A stretch of 64,000 nt of DNA from NCBI GenBank assembly GCA_029959285.1, contig JASCOE010000001.1, forward strand, positions 744,001 to 808,000, given 5' to 3'. Position 1 is the first letter of the stretch; each line of letters starts with the position of its first letter. The stretch is from Flavobacteriaceae bacterium PS02337 (GTDB taxonomy: Bacteria > Bacteroidota > Bacteroidia > Flavobacteriales > Flavobacteriaceae). Positions 8,301-16,645 of this stretch are shown one piece after another. The notes under the pieces were generated by a model, which made no database searches, was not told where the DNA came from, and saw only the letters and a program-made list of their open reading frames with translations. The position numbers and the translations under genes were made by a program.

Positions 8301-10474
8301 ATGCTTGCAGTTGCTACTTTACCATTTTTACCATCTTTATCAATTCCTAAATCAATCAAACGTTGTTCAAACTTTTCATCAGGAATTAAAGTGTAAATTG
8401 TACAATCAAGATTAATACTTGTAAAAGCATCTTTTATAATTGTCCAATTTGCTAAAGCATAATTTACATCTGCAACCTGAATACATTTCAAATCAGCATT
8501 ATTTAAAGTAATAATATGATTTAAAGCAGTATTTTTAGAAAGATCCAATTTACTTAAAGTATTGTTCGAAACATCTAAACCAGTAAGTGAGGTAAATGCT
8601 TGAATTCCTGTCAAATCGCTTATAGAACTATAAGCAACATTCAAAGTAGTAACCGCAGCTGCACTTGCTGTGGCAATCAATCCATTTTTACCATCAGTAT
8701 CGATTCCGAGACCGATCAATTTGTCTTCAAATTTAGGATCCGGAATTAACGTTATAGCATTGCAATTTATAGGAGAATAAAAAGCAGTATTATCTTTTTT
8801 TCCAGCCCAGTTAACATTTGAATAATCAACATCATCAACGCTAATGCAAGATAAAGTCGGATTTATAGTTAAGTCTATATTTGCCTTAAGCAATAAGTTG
8901 TTTTTGCCATTTTTTAAGTTTAGGCTCACTAATTTGTTGTTGTTTACTTTTAAGGTTGTCAAGGCTTTGTGAGCACTTAAGTCTAAAGACTTAATTTGGT
9001 TTTGACTACAGTTTAAATCTTTTAACAATAGATTATGCGATAAATCTAGTTGTTCAATTTGATTTTGCTGACAATTAAAAGATTCTAATGCTGTATTTTT
9101 AGAAAGATTGATTGAAGTAAAATTACCAAAAAGAGAACCGCTCATTCCACTGTCATATTTAGCAATATCTAAAGCTTTTAAAGCGATATTATTTTCTACA
9201 TTTAAAGTAGAAATTGAGTTTCCTGCAATAGACAAGGACGTTAGCAATAAGTTATTAGAAACGTCCAATGTTGTTAATTTGTTTCTTTCGCAATCCAGTA
9301 CTTCAAGCGCTTTATTTTTAGAAACATTTAAAGTGGTTAAATTATTTATACGAACATATAATGTTTTTAAAGATACAAAGTCTTCAATTCCAGTTAGATC
9401 GCTAATATTTCTATTAGTTAGAACTAATTGTGTCGCTAATACGATTTTCGAAGTAAGTACCTTTCCGTCAGGAGTACCAGAATCATATCCTTTGGCAATT
9501 AATTCTTTTTCAAAATTTACATCAGGAATAAGTGTATATAAGTTACAATCAGTATTGTAACTTGCTGTAGCATCTTTCGATACAGAATACCAATTACTTG
9601 TAGAATAAGAAGGGTTGTCTACTTTTATGCAAGATAAAAGAGGATTAGAAGTTAAATTTAATTGTGTTTTATTTATTTTAGTATTGTTACCATTCTTTAG
9701 ATTTAATTCTGATAACATATTATTTGTACAGGAAAAATCAACTAAATTGATGTTGCTAGAAAGGTCTAATGAGGTAATTTTATTAGAGTCACAATATAAA
9801 GAAACCAGTGCGGTATTCTTTGAAACATCTAAGGTTGTAAGACTATTTTCCCAACAACTTAAATCTGTTAATAGAACATTTGATTTAAGATCAATTGAAG
9901 AAATCTGATTTTGATTAAAAGAAAGTGACTTTAATGCAACATTTGCATATACATACATAAAAGTCAAATTGTTTTTGTCGCAGTTTAATTCTTCTAATGT
10001 ATTTGGAGAATTTACTGTCAAAGAAGTTAAAAGGTTATTGTCTATTTGTAACTTTTTTAATTTATTGTTAGTCGTAAAAGCAAATGTTTTTATTTGATTG
10101 TACGAAGCTATAATTGTTCTCAATTCTTGAGTTGGAATCCAATTTAAAGCAGTAAGGGCATTTCTTGAACAATTAAGTGTCGTTAAAGAATTGTTTGGAA
10201 GTAAGTTTAAAGACGTCAGTAAGTTACCACTACAATTTAAAGTCTCTAAATCTTTAAAAGCTTGAATTCCGGTCAGATCAGCTATTGAACTATTTGAAAC
10301 ATCTAGAGAGGTAAGTCCTGAAATTTTAGAAGTAAGTACTTGTCCGTCAGGAACTCCTGAATCGATTCCCATTAAAATTAATCGTTTTTCAAAATTGAGA
10401 TCTGGAATCGCAGTATTTTGCGCATAAATAGAAAAATTTGCCAGTAATAGCAACAAGAGTAGTTTTGTTTTCAT
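5393..10474 (-). CDS. Giant seven-module leucine-rich-repeat protein with T9SS sorting domain
   Basis: 1693 residues. A signal peptide (cut near SIYAQ) is followed by seven modules starting near residues 22, 315, 576, 696, 992, 1262 and 1428. Each begins with a segment like LIPDxxFExxLIxxGID, then 'DGKxxT', then LRR units with the pattern LdvSxNxxLtsL, and ends with 'LKNGxN' and 'NPxLSCIxVDdxxYSxxNW'. Module 3 is short (about 120 residues), while modules 2 and 4 are nearly 300. From about residue 1618 there is a T9SS type A C-terminal domain (YPNPTKGEVNI ... LSGLPRGVYYVYL ... KKIIVE), so the protein should be secreted through the gliding-associated T9SS and anchored or released at the surface. 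The LRR solenoid implies an adhesin or receptor-like binding role. The ligand is unknown. It is a tandem paralogue of the partial gene at 1-1828. Confidence 0.93.
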   Translation of the reverse strand: MKTKLLLLLLLANFSIYAQNTAIPDLNFEKRLILMGIDSGVPDGQVLTSKISGLTSLDVSNSSIADLTGIQAFKDLETLNCSGNLLTSLNLLPNNSLTTLNCSRNALTALNWIPTQELRTIIASYNQIKTFAFTTNNKLKKLQIDNNLLTSLTVNSPNTLEELNCDKNNLTFMYVYANVALKSLSFNQNQISSIDLKSNVLLTDLSCWENSLTTLDVSKNTALVSLYCDSNKITSLDLSSNINLVDFSCTNNMLSELNLKNGNNTKINKTQLNLTSNPLLSCIKVDNPSYSTSNWYSVSKDATASYNTDCNLYTLIPDVNFEKELIAKGYDSGTPDGKVLTSKIVLATQLVLTNRNISDLTGIEDFVSLKTLYVRINNLTTLNVSKNKALEVLDCERNKLTTLDVSNNLLLTSLSIAGNSISTLNVENNIALKALDIAKYDSGMSGSLFGNFTSINLSKNTALESFNCQQNQIEQLDLSHNLLLKDLNCSQNQIKSLDLSAHKALTTLKVNNNKLVSLNLKNGKNNLLLKANIDLTINPTLSCISVDDVDYSNVNWAGKKDNTAFYSPINCNAITLIPDPKFEDKLIGLGIDTDGKNGLIATASAAAVTTLNVAYSSISDLTGIQAFTSLTGLDVSNNTLSKLDLSKNTALNHIITLNNADLKCIQVADVNYALANWTIIKDAFTSINLDCTIYTLIPDEKFEQRLIDLGIDKDGKNGKVATASISSLTNLSLNSSGVSDLTGIEDFIALERIDAESNQLKTLNFAKNTKLKTVVIRNNQLTSLNLDNCLALEYLYCDNNQLTTLNTSNKTSLKYFDGGKNKFTTLDFSNSNVLTHIYCTDSELNTLLLPNNQNNVLQTLWCQRNKIQALDVSKNLLLSQLSCAVNGLQELNTSNNTALTSLSCSENKLKNLDISNNKLLTLFSCDRNSLESLNLKNGKNSLLNKTNLSFIYNPNLSCILVDDADYSNANWSTLKDIYATYTTDCSLIKFTLIPDAEFEKALITAGIDNIKDGKVLTSSIAKVKTLDYQSNNTITDLTGIEDFAVLESLGTPRSITKLDLSKNITLKTLKCTGTNLTTINLTSNKNLINLDCSGSKITTLDLSANLALESLNVNSTQLSTVDIQNNTKLISLNVGFNQNFKTIDVSKNINLTTLITYSTSIESLDVSTNTKLTSISAHYSKLTKLDISNNPLLTSLTCQDNALKSLNLKNGKNTLFSTNLNFKNNPNLTCIEVDNVSYSDTNWTNYKDVKATFNVDCTVYTLIPDAAFEDKLIALKIDNDGKNGKVATLSIASVTLLDVSGSSIKDLTGIQDFTSLKILNCSTNLLTTLTPASNLSLTELNCSYNLITAIDVSKNKALTALNVSNNNLNSLNVKNGFNVNMDWFSVNFTKNPSLSCIQVDNAKYSNDNWNGKLDKTSFFTENCGSYTLIPDSNFEDKLIALKIDIDGKNGKVLTSTISTVKDLNVQLSDIKDLTGIQDFTSLEFLNCQFNLLTSLNVSKNSKLIELYTHGNDLTALDLSANTALTTLQANKNKITALDLSKNSKLVYVNVMENALKTLNLKNGNNVNFTGALLTKNTALTCISVDNPSFATSSGVFFKDAAASYSATCTLGIEDSVFSKATVYPNPTKGEVNINNVTLEKATVYNSLGQLVKTFVFNNGDTSNTINLSGLPRGVYYVYLINGDAASAKKIIVE

Positions 10475-10770
10475 AGAAATGGTTTAGAATTAGGTCGCGC
10501 AAGTCTACGCTATTTAAATGAGCATTCCTTACGGGAAGTCGTAAAGCCCTAAATATTTATCGATTTTTTGCAGAAAAAAATGATCGAAAAGAAAATGACT
10601 CGCGGTTTTCGTCAGATTTTGGTTAAAAATTTGATTTGTAAATGATTGTAAAGCTTAATTGTGAAATAATTTTGGTCAAAATTTCATAACACATTGTTAA
10701 CGGTTAGTTTTTTGTAACAAAAAAGCATAATTTAGACCCATCTTTTAACTTTACTTATATTTATAGATAG

Positions 10771-12408
10771 ATGAGTCATATAAAACCTCTTAAATTATCT
10801 GCTTTTGCATTACTTGTTTTAGCAGGCTGCAGTGCAAGTCTGCAAGCGCAAAATTCAGCGCCAAAACAGCCAATTGTTGCACCATTAGCAGTTGTAAAAA
10901 AGGCGCCAGTTAGTGAAAATGAATTAAAAAGATGGAGTCACCTTGATTTGGTTAAAGATTCTATTCCAGGAATGAGTGTTGACAGGGCTTGGGCTGAATT
11001 ACTGCAAGGTAAAAAAGGGCAGAAAGTTATTGTAGGAATTGTAGATTCTGGTGTCGATATCGAACACGAAGATCTTAAAGGAATGATCTGGACTAACACT
11101 AAAGAAATTCCAGGAAACGGAATTGACGACGATAAAAACGGATTTATTGATGACGTTCACGGATGGAATTTCCTTGGAGATGCTGTTAATGAAAATCTTG
11201 AAATGACTCGCGTTGTTAAAAAAGGTGATGACGGTTCAGCACAATACAAAGAAGCTTTAGCGCAGTATACTGAAAAATACGAAGATGCTTTAAAAGATAA
11301 AGAACAAGTAGATTTTTTACTTAATGTTCATAATACAATCAAAAAAGAGCTTAACAAAGCAGATTATAAATTAGAAGATTTAAGCAAAATTACTTCAACA
11401 GATCCAACAGTGGCAAGAAGTAAAGCTATAATGACTCAGATTTTTACAAATGCTGGACCAACATTTAATCCAGAAGCTGATTTTGGAGAGTATAAAGATC
11501 AAGTTTACGATCAATTGCAATACAATTTAAATAAAGATTTCGACGGAAGAAAAATTGTAGGCGATAATCCAGAAGACATCAAAAACACAAAATATGGAAA
11601 TAACGTTGTTTTTGGTCCAGATAAAGAAAAAGCACTTCACGGAACTCACGTTGCTGGAATTATTGCGCAAATAAAAGGCAACAATTTAGGCGGAGACGGA
11701 GTTGCTTCTCCAAACGTAGAAATTTTAACGGTGAGAGCGGTGCCAGATGGAGATGAATATGATAAAGATATCGCATTGGCGATTCGTTATGCTGTAGATA
11801 ATGGTGCAAAAGTAATTAACGGAAGTTTCGGAAAAAGTTTTTCTCCGCACAAACAATGGGTTTACGATGCGATTAAATACGCAGCTAAAAAAGACGTTTT
11901 AATTGTTCATGCTGCAGGAAACGATGGTTACAATATTGATGAAACAAAAAACATCAATTACCCAAATGACTCTGAAGACAACGTAAAAGAATTTGCAGAT
12001 AATGTCATCACAATTGGAGCAATTAATAAGCAATATGGCGAAACTGTAGTAGCATCATTTTCAAACTTTGGGAAAATTAACGTAGACGTATTTGCTCCAG
12101 GTGAAGAAATCTATGCAACGGTTCCAAACAATAAATACAAATATTTGCAAGGAACTTCAATGGCATCTCCAAACGCGGCAGGTGTAGCAGCATTGATTCG
12201 TTCATACTATCCAAAACTAAAAGCAGGTCAGGTTAAAAAGATTTTAATGGATTCTGGAGTAGCACTTCCTTCAAAAGTTATTCTTGGAAAAAGTGAAAAT
12301 CCGCAAGAAAAACCAGTTGCAGTTTCTTCAGCAGAATCATCAAAAACAGCTAAAATGGTAAACGCTTACAACGCTTTATTAATGGCTGAAAAGATGTCTA
12401 AAAAATAA
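10771..12408 (+). CDS. Subtilisin-like serine peptidase (S8 family), probable lipoprotein
   Basis: 545 residues. The N-terminus carries a lipobox (LAGC, Cys20), so an acylated envelope protease is likely. The S8 triad is complete: Asp92 in VDSGVD, His290 in HGTHVAG and Ser463 in GTSMASP, with the oxyanion Asn in HAAGNDG. About 200 residues separate Asp and His, far more than in subtilisin. This insertion is rich in Lys and Glu and is seen in Bacteroidota S8 proteases. The role is probably protein degradation or processing at the envelope; the substrate is unknown. The M1 peptidase gene follows after 65 bases on the same strand, so the two may share a transcript. Confidence 0.93.
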   Translation: MSHIKPLKLSAFALLVLAGCSASLQAQNSAPKQPIVAPLAVVKKAPVSENELKRWSHLDLVKDSIPGMSVDRAWAELLQGKKGQKVIVGIVDSGVDIEHEDLKGMIWTNTKEIPGNGIDDDKNGFIDDVHGWNFLGDAVNENLEMTRVVKKGDDGSAQYKEALAQYTEKYEDALKDKEQVDFLLNVHNTIKKELNKADYKLEDLSKITSTDPTVARSKAIMTQIFTNAGPTFNPEADFGEYKDQVYDQLQYNLNKDFDGRKIVGDNPEDIKNTKYGNNVVFGPDKEKALHGTHVAGIIAQIKGNNLGGDGVASPNVEILTVRAVPDGDEYDKDIALAIRYAVDNGAKVINGSFGKSFSPHKQWVYDAIKYAAKKDVLIVHAAGNDGYNIDETKNINYPNDSEDNVKEFADNVITIGAINKQYGETVVASFSNFGKINVDVFAPGEEIYATVPNNKYKYLQGTSMASPNAAGVAALIRSYYPKLKAGQVKKILMDSGVALPSKVILGKSENPQEKPVAVSSAESSKTAKMVNAYNALLMAEKMSKK

Positions 12409-12473
12409 AGACTAAAACACTATTAATCTAATGGAAGGGCGTAAGCTCTTCCATTTTCTATTACATATCTACA

Positions 12474-14354
12474 ATGCGAAAAATTATTTTACTTTCTTTC
12501 CTAAGCTTGGGTTTAAACTCAGCTTTTGCACAAAGCGCCCCATATTGGCAACAACACGCCGATTACAAAATGGAGGTTTCAATGGATGTAAAAAACTATC
12601 AGTACAAAGGAAAACAAGAATTGGTTTATACCAATAATTCTTCAGATACTTTAAAAAAGGTATTCTATCATTTATTCCCAAATGCTTTTCAGCCAGGAAG
12701 TGAAATGGACGCACGTCTTCATTTTATTAAAGATCCAGACGGAAGAATGGTAAACAAAGTAAAAGGTGCTGACGGAAAAGAAGTAAAACAAAGTCGTATC
12801 GAAACTTTAAAACCAAATGAAATTGGATATTTAAAAATTACAAACTTCAAACAAGATGGTGTAGTTGCTCAAACAAGAGTTTCGGGAACAATCTTAGAAG
12901 TAACTTTGGCGAAACCAATTTTACCAAATTCTAAAACTACTTTTACTTTAGATTTTGATGGACAAGTGCCGGTTCAAGTTCGTCGTTCTGGAAGAAATAA
13001 TTCCGAAGGAATTGAACTTTCAATGTCACAATGGTATCCAAAATTAGCAGAATTTGATTTTGAAGGTTGGCATGCAGATCCTTACATTGCAAGAGAATTT
13101 CATGGAGTTTGGGGTAATTTTGATGTAAAAATTACAATCGACAAAGAATACACAATTGGAGGTTCAGGATATTTGCAAGATAAAAATGCAATCGGACACG
13201 GTTATGAAGATGCTGGTGTAACGGTTACATATCCTAAAAAAGCAAAAACGTTGACTTGGCATTTTATTGCTCCAAACGTACACGATTTTACATGGGCAGC
13301 AGACAAAGATTATGCGCATGATATTGTAAAAGGACCAAACGATGTAGATTTACACTTTTTCTACAAAAACACACCAAAAGTAGCTGAGAACTGGAAACAG
13401 TTAGAGCCTTTAATGGTTAAAGTAATGGATTATTACAACCAAAGAGTTGGAGCGTATCTGTACAAACAATATTCATTTATTCAAGGTGGAGACGGTGGAA
13501 TGGAGTACGCAATGTGTACTTTAATGTTAGGAAACGGAACTCTTGAAGGAATTCTTGGAACTGCAACTCACGAATTAGGACACTCTTGGTTCCAGCATAT
13601 TTTGGCTTCAAACGAATCAAAACACCCTTGGATGGATGAAGGTTTTACAACGTACATCGAAGACAGTGCTTTGAATGAATTGAAAGGCGATAAAAAAGAA
13701 GTAAATCCTTTTGCAGGAAATTACAAAGCGTATTACAGTTTAGTGAATTCTGGTAAAGAACAGCCTCAAACCACACACGGAGATCGTTATGATGAAAACC
13801 GTCCTTACAGTATTTCATCTTACATAAAAGGAAGTCTTTTTCTTTCTCAATTAGAATATGTAATTGGAAAAGAAAATGTTGACGCAACTTTAAAAAGATA
13901 TTTCAACGATTTCAAATTCAAACATCCAACTCCAAACGATATCAAAAGAACAGCAGAAAGAGTTTCTGGCGCTGAATTAGATTGGTATTTAATAGATTGG
14001 ACACAAACATTAAACACAATCGATTACGGAATTAAAGATGTAGCTGATAACGCAGGAAAAACAACTGTAACTTTAGAAAGAATTGGAAGAATGCCAATGC
14101 CAATCGATTTAAAAGTGGATTATACTGACGGAACTTCTGAAACGTTCTACATTCCGTTAAGAATGATGAATTTCATTAAACCAAATCAAAATTCAAACGA
14201 GAAAAGAACAGTTCTTGAAGATTGGGCTTGGGCACAACAAAACTATAGTTTTACAATCGATAAAAACAAAACAGCAATTAAAAAAATCACAATCGATCCA
14301 AGCGGATTAATGGCTGATGTAAAACAAGGAAATAATGTTTTTGAAGTGAAGTAA
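12474..14354 (+). CDS. M1 family zinc metallopeptidase (aminopeptidase N-like), exported
   Basis: 626 residues with a signal peptide (LGLNSAFAQ). The gluzincin zinc site is intact: HELGH at 366-370 and the third ligand Glu389 in MDEGF, with the family's 18-residue spacing. The substrate-binding exopeptidase motif upstream reads GGMEYAM instead of the usual GxMEN, a change common in Bacteroidota members. An N-terminal beta domain precedes the catalytic domain, and a short beta-rich tail (about 530-626) replaces the long helical domain of E. coli PepN. It should remove N-terminal residues from peptides in the periplasm or at the surface, consistent with the S8 protease gene upstream supplying peptides. 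A terminator follows at 14376. Confidence 0.93.
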   Translation: MRKIILLSFLSLGLNSAFAQSAPYWQQHADYKMEVSMDVKNYQYKGKQELVYTNNSSDTLKKVFYHLFPNAFQPGSEMDARLHFIKDPDGRMVNKVKGADGKEVKQSRIETLKPNEIGYLKITNFKQDGVVAQTRVSGTILEVTLAKPILPNSKTTFTLDFDGQVPVQVRRSGRNNSEGIELSMSQWYPKLAEFDFEGWHADPYIAREFHGVWGNFDVKITIDKEYTIGGSGYLQDKNAIGHGYEDAGVTVTYPKKAKTLTWHFIAPNVHDFTWAADKDYAHDIVKGPNDVDLHFFYKNTPKVAENWKQLEPLMVKVMDYYNQRVGAYLYKQYSFIQGGDGGMEYAMCTLMLGNGTLEGILGTATHELGHSWFQHILASNESKHPWMDEGFTTYIEDSALNELKGDKKEVNPFAGNYKAYYSLVNSGKEQPQTTHGDRYDENRPYSISSYIKGSLFLSQLEYVIGKENVDATLKRYFNDFKFKHPTPNDIKRTAERVSGAELDWYLIDWTQTLNTIDYGIKDVADNAGKTTVTLERIGRMPMPIDLKVDYTDGTSETFYIPLRMMNFIKPNQNSNEKRTVLEDWAWAQQNYSFTIDKNKTAIKKITIDPSGLMADVKQGNNVFEVK

Positions 14355-14375
14355 TTCTTCAAATCATAAAATAAG

Positions 14376-14410
14376 AAAGTCCCGTTTATTAATTTAAATG
14401 GGACTTTTTT
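14376..14410 (+). terminator. Terminator after the M1 peptidase
   Basis: Inverted repeat AAAGTCCC (14376-14383) / GGGACTTT (14400-14407), extended by A-T pairs toward the loop and followed by T residues. It starts 21 bases after the stop. Confidence 0.85.
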
Positions 14411-14451
14411 AGTTTCAGGAGCATCACATAAGGCATTTTAATATACATGGT

Positions 14452-14523
14452 TCCCGCTCTCGGCTATATCTCGCTGTTGCCCGACGTCGGGCCAGCAAGG
14501 ATACCGCCTCCATCGGGGCTAGA
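14452..14523 (+). repeat. Dispersed hairpin repeat, copy A
   Basis: A 72-base element with left flank TCCCGCTCTCGGCTATATCT, a central 14-base perfect palindrome GCCCGACGTCGGGC (14479-14492) and right flank AGGATACCGCC...ATCGGGGCTAG. The flanks match the element at 57881-57948 closely, but the central stem is unrelated in sequence. Both copies can fold as a hairpin, so structure is kept while the stem sequence varies. Confidence 0.8.
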
Positions 14524-14590
14524 TATAAACAATAGGCTTTTTTTAAAGATTTAGATTTAGGTTTTTCTCAAGAATTTCTCGCTATTTTTG

Positions 14591-14673
14591 TCATTCTGAG
14601 GAACGAAGAGTCACACTAGAAACTCCACAACAGTGCGTTAGTCCCGCGTGTGATTCTTCGTTCCTCAGAATGA
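14591..14673. repeat. Long inverted repeat (REP-like)
   Basis: The arm at 14591-14616 (TCATTCTGAGGAACGAAGAG plus 6 bases) pairs with the arm at 14648-14673 over 26 bases with a single mismatch, leaving a 31-base loop. It lies between convergent genes and has no coding sign. I recall similar arms as common intergenic elements in Bacteroidota genomes. Confidence 0.85.
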
Positions 14674-14701
14674 GAAATGAATAGTCTTTATCTTTTAAAA
14701 C

Positions 14702-14730
14702 AAAAAACCTCCAGCTAAAAAAGCTGGAGG
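14702..14730 (-). terminator. Terminator of the threonine dehydrogenase gene
   Basis: A 9-bp perfect stem CCTCCAGCT / AGCTGGAGG around a 5-A loop, followed on the minus strand by six T (A at 14702-14707). The same stem word also occurs in the repeat at 36445-36469, so this terminator may derive from a dispersed repeat. Confidence 0.85.
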
Positions 14731-14781
14731 CAATTGAGATTTTTGATTTTATAATGATAAACAAATAATGTCGATAGAGAT

Positions 14782-15720
14782 CTAACTCAAATGCTCAATC
14801 ATATCTTTTGTCATAGATTCCAAATCAAATTTATGACTCCAGTTCCAGTCTTCTCTTGCAGAACTGTCATCGATACTTGCTGGCCAACTATCCGCAATTT
14901 TCTGACGGAAATCTGGATTATAAGTAATTTCAAATTCAGGAATATGTTTTTTGATTTCAGCCGCAATTTCTGTCGGAGTAAAACTCATTGCCGCTAAATT
15001 GTATGAAGAATGAATTTTAATTTCTTCTGCTGGCGCTTTCATGATATTGATTGTTGCATCGATCGCGTCATCCATATACATCATTGGCATTTTGGTTTCA
15101 GACGATAAAAAGCATTCGTATTTTTTGTCAGAAATAGCTTTGTAGAAAATATCAACAGCATAATCTGTAGTTCCGCCGCCCGGAGGAGTAGACCAGCTAA
15201 TTAAACCTGGATAACGAATACTGCGAACATCAACGCCATAAATATTATGATAATATTCGCACCATCTTTCGCCTGCTTGTTTACTAATTCCGTAAACTGT
15301 AGAAGGTTCCATAACCGTATATTGAGGTGTATTTTCTTTTGGAGTTGTTGGTCCGAAAACAGCGATACTTGAAGGCCAGAAAATTTTCTGAATCTTTTTA
15401 GCTTTAGCTAAATTTAAAACATGAAAAAGAGAATTCATATTCAAATCCCAAGCAAAAGCAGGATTTTTTTCGGCAGTTGCAGATAAAAGTGCCGCCATCA
15501 AATAAACATCGGTGATTTTATGCACTTCTACCAAATGTTCAATCTGGTTAAAATCTAAAGCATTGACCACCTCAAAAGGTCCTGAATTAACAACATCAGT
15601 ATTTAATTTTCGGATGTCAGAAGCAATTACATTTTCTGTTCCGTATATTTTGCGCAGCTTTTGGGTCAGCTCCGTTCCAATTTGACCGCAAGCGCCAATG
15701 ATCAATATTTTTGGATTCAT
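14782..15720 (-). CDS. tdh: L-threonine 3-dehydrogenase, short-chain (epimerase-like) type
   Basis: 312 residues from the chosen start at 15720. An in-frame ATG at 15762 exists, but the Rossmann fold begins right after the inner Met (MNPKILIIGACGQIG). The NAD-binding glycines are G9, G12 and G15. The catalytic Tyr143-x3-Lys147 pair (YGISK) and a Ser in WPSSIAVFG form the short-chain dehydrogenase triad. The sequence through YPGLISW and the tail with SWPASIDDS fits the UDP-galactose-epimerase-like threonine dehydrogenases known from Flavobacterium and archaea, not the zinc alcohol-dehydrogenase type. It would oxidise L-threonine to 2-amino-3-oxobutyrate with NAD+ in the cytoplasm, for conversion to glycine and acetyl-CoA. 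No kbl-type ligase gene lies beside it. Confidence 0.9.
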   Translation of the reverse strand: MNPKILIIGACGQIGTELTQKLRKIYGTENVIASDIRKLNTDVVNSGPFEVVNALDFNQIEHLVEVHKITDVYLMAALLSATAEKNPAFAWDLNMNSLFHVLNLAKAKKIQKIFWPSSIAVFGPTTPKENTPQYTVMEPSTVYGISKQAGERWCEYYHNIYGVDVRSIRYPGLISWSTPPGGGTTDYAVDIFYKAISDKKYECFLSSETKMPMMYMDDAIDATINIMKAPAEEIKIHSSYNLAAMSFTPTEIAAEIKKHIPEFEITYNPDFRQKIADSWPASIDDSSAREDWNWSHKFDLESMTKDMIEHLS

Positions 15721-16030
15721 TTTTAATGATTTTTTAGAGAAACAAATATAACGTTTTCGCAATTACGTATGCTTTTTTGAATCATAAATTATTAATTCAA
15801 TAATGAAAAAGTTTCTTTATTAGATAATTCTCTTTTAAGGATGTGTCTTTATGTCTTTTTAAAAATCCTTGAAAAAGCGCATTTTTATTGACAAATTCTA
15901 AAAGAAAATCATTTTTAAAGCGTTTAAATTAAATCAAAAAAATAACAATCATTTACCGAATCTTTAGCAAAAATCAGAATTCGTAATTGTAAATTTACTT
16001 TGTAACTTTGTAGCTTAATGTTTTTATCAA

Positions 16031-16645
16031 ATGAAATATAAAATATCTCTTTTGCTGCTTTTGACAGCTGTATTATTTTCTTGCCAAAATCAAGATGAAA
16101 AACGTCTTGCTGAAAATGCAAAAGAAGCCAAAAAGAAAGAAGCTATTTTTAATAATATAAATAAAGGCTGGACGTTTATTGATGAACCAATTAATGAAAT
16201 TTCAGAATCACAATTAAATTCATGGACAGAATGGCGTGAATTTATGAAAGAGATCGGAGACAAACCACGAAAAACGATTGGAGCTTTTCAGAAAAAATCG
16301 ACAGCGATTTCTAAAAAAGCAATGGCTTTGGGCAATAATATTCCAGCAGAATTTAATCAGCCAGCCATAAAAAGCCGTATTTCTATTTTAATTACAAAAA
16401 TCAAAATGCTGGATTTGTTTATTCATTTAAATAAAATTCCAGACGATAAAGTAGTTTTTCTGATTCAAGAAGTCAATAAAGAACTGATTTCATTAGAAAG
16501 ACAAATGGATAAAATTGTCGAAAGAGCAAAAGTTCCAAAAGAAGAAGGAGAAGAAGATTTCCTTAGAATGTTAGATACCGCGCGCGCAATTCCGAATACT
16601 GTTGCACCGCCACAATTAGATCAAAACGCACCAAGAGTTGAGTAA
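16031..16645 (+). CDS. Small lipoprotein of unknown function, overlapping mfd
   Basis: 204 residues. The N-terminus is a lipoprotein signal (LLTAVLFSC) with Cys followed by QNQDEK. The rest is mainly helical and charged, with a Lys/Glu-rich stretch at about 24-40 and a helix near 120-165 that could form a coiled coil. No named domain was recognised. The stop codon lies inside mfd: the last 8 bases of this gene are the first 8 of the TTG-started mfd frame, so translation is probably coupled. Why an envelope lipoprotein should be tied to a repair factor is not evident. The arrangement may simply be a shared transcript. Confidence 0.82.
   Translation: MKYKISLLLLLTAVLFSCQNQDEKRLAENAKEAKKKEAIFNNINKGWTFIDEPINEISESQLNSWTEWREFMKEIGDKPRKTIGAFQKKSTAISKKAMALGNNIPAEFNQPAIKSRISILITKIKMLDLFIHLNKIPDDKVVFLIQEVNKELISLERQMDKIVERAKVPKEEGEEDFLRMLDTARAIPNTVAPPQLDQNAPRVE

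Larger units (their letters stand above)
14411..14781. other. Gene-free stretch holding two structured repeats and a terminator
   Basis: About 370 bases without a credible gene. In order it holds a GC-richer hairpin repeat (14452-14523), a long inverted repeat (14591-14673) and the terminator of the minus-strand dehydrogenase (14702-14730). The GC-rich patch stands out sharply from the surrounding AT-rich DNA. Confidence 0.7.

Noticed and set aside
12431-12637. Plus-strand open frame overlapping the start of the M1 peptidase
   Set aside because: It lies in a different frame over the signal peptide and N-terminus of a clear gene.
15924-16121. Minus-strand open frame before the lipoprotein gene
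   Set aside because: It overlaps the lipoprotein start in antisense and shows no family features.
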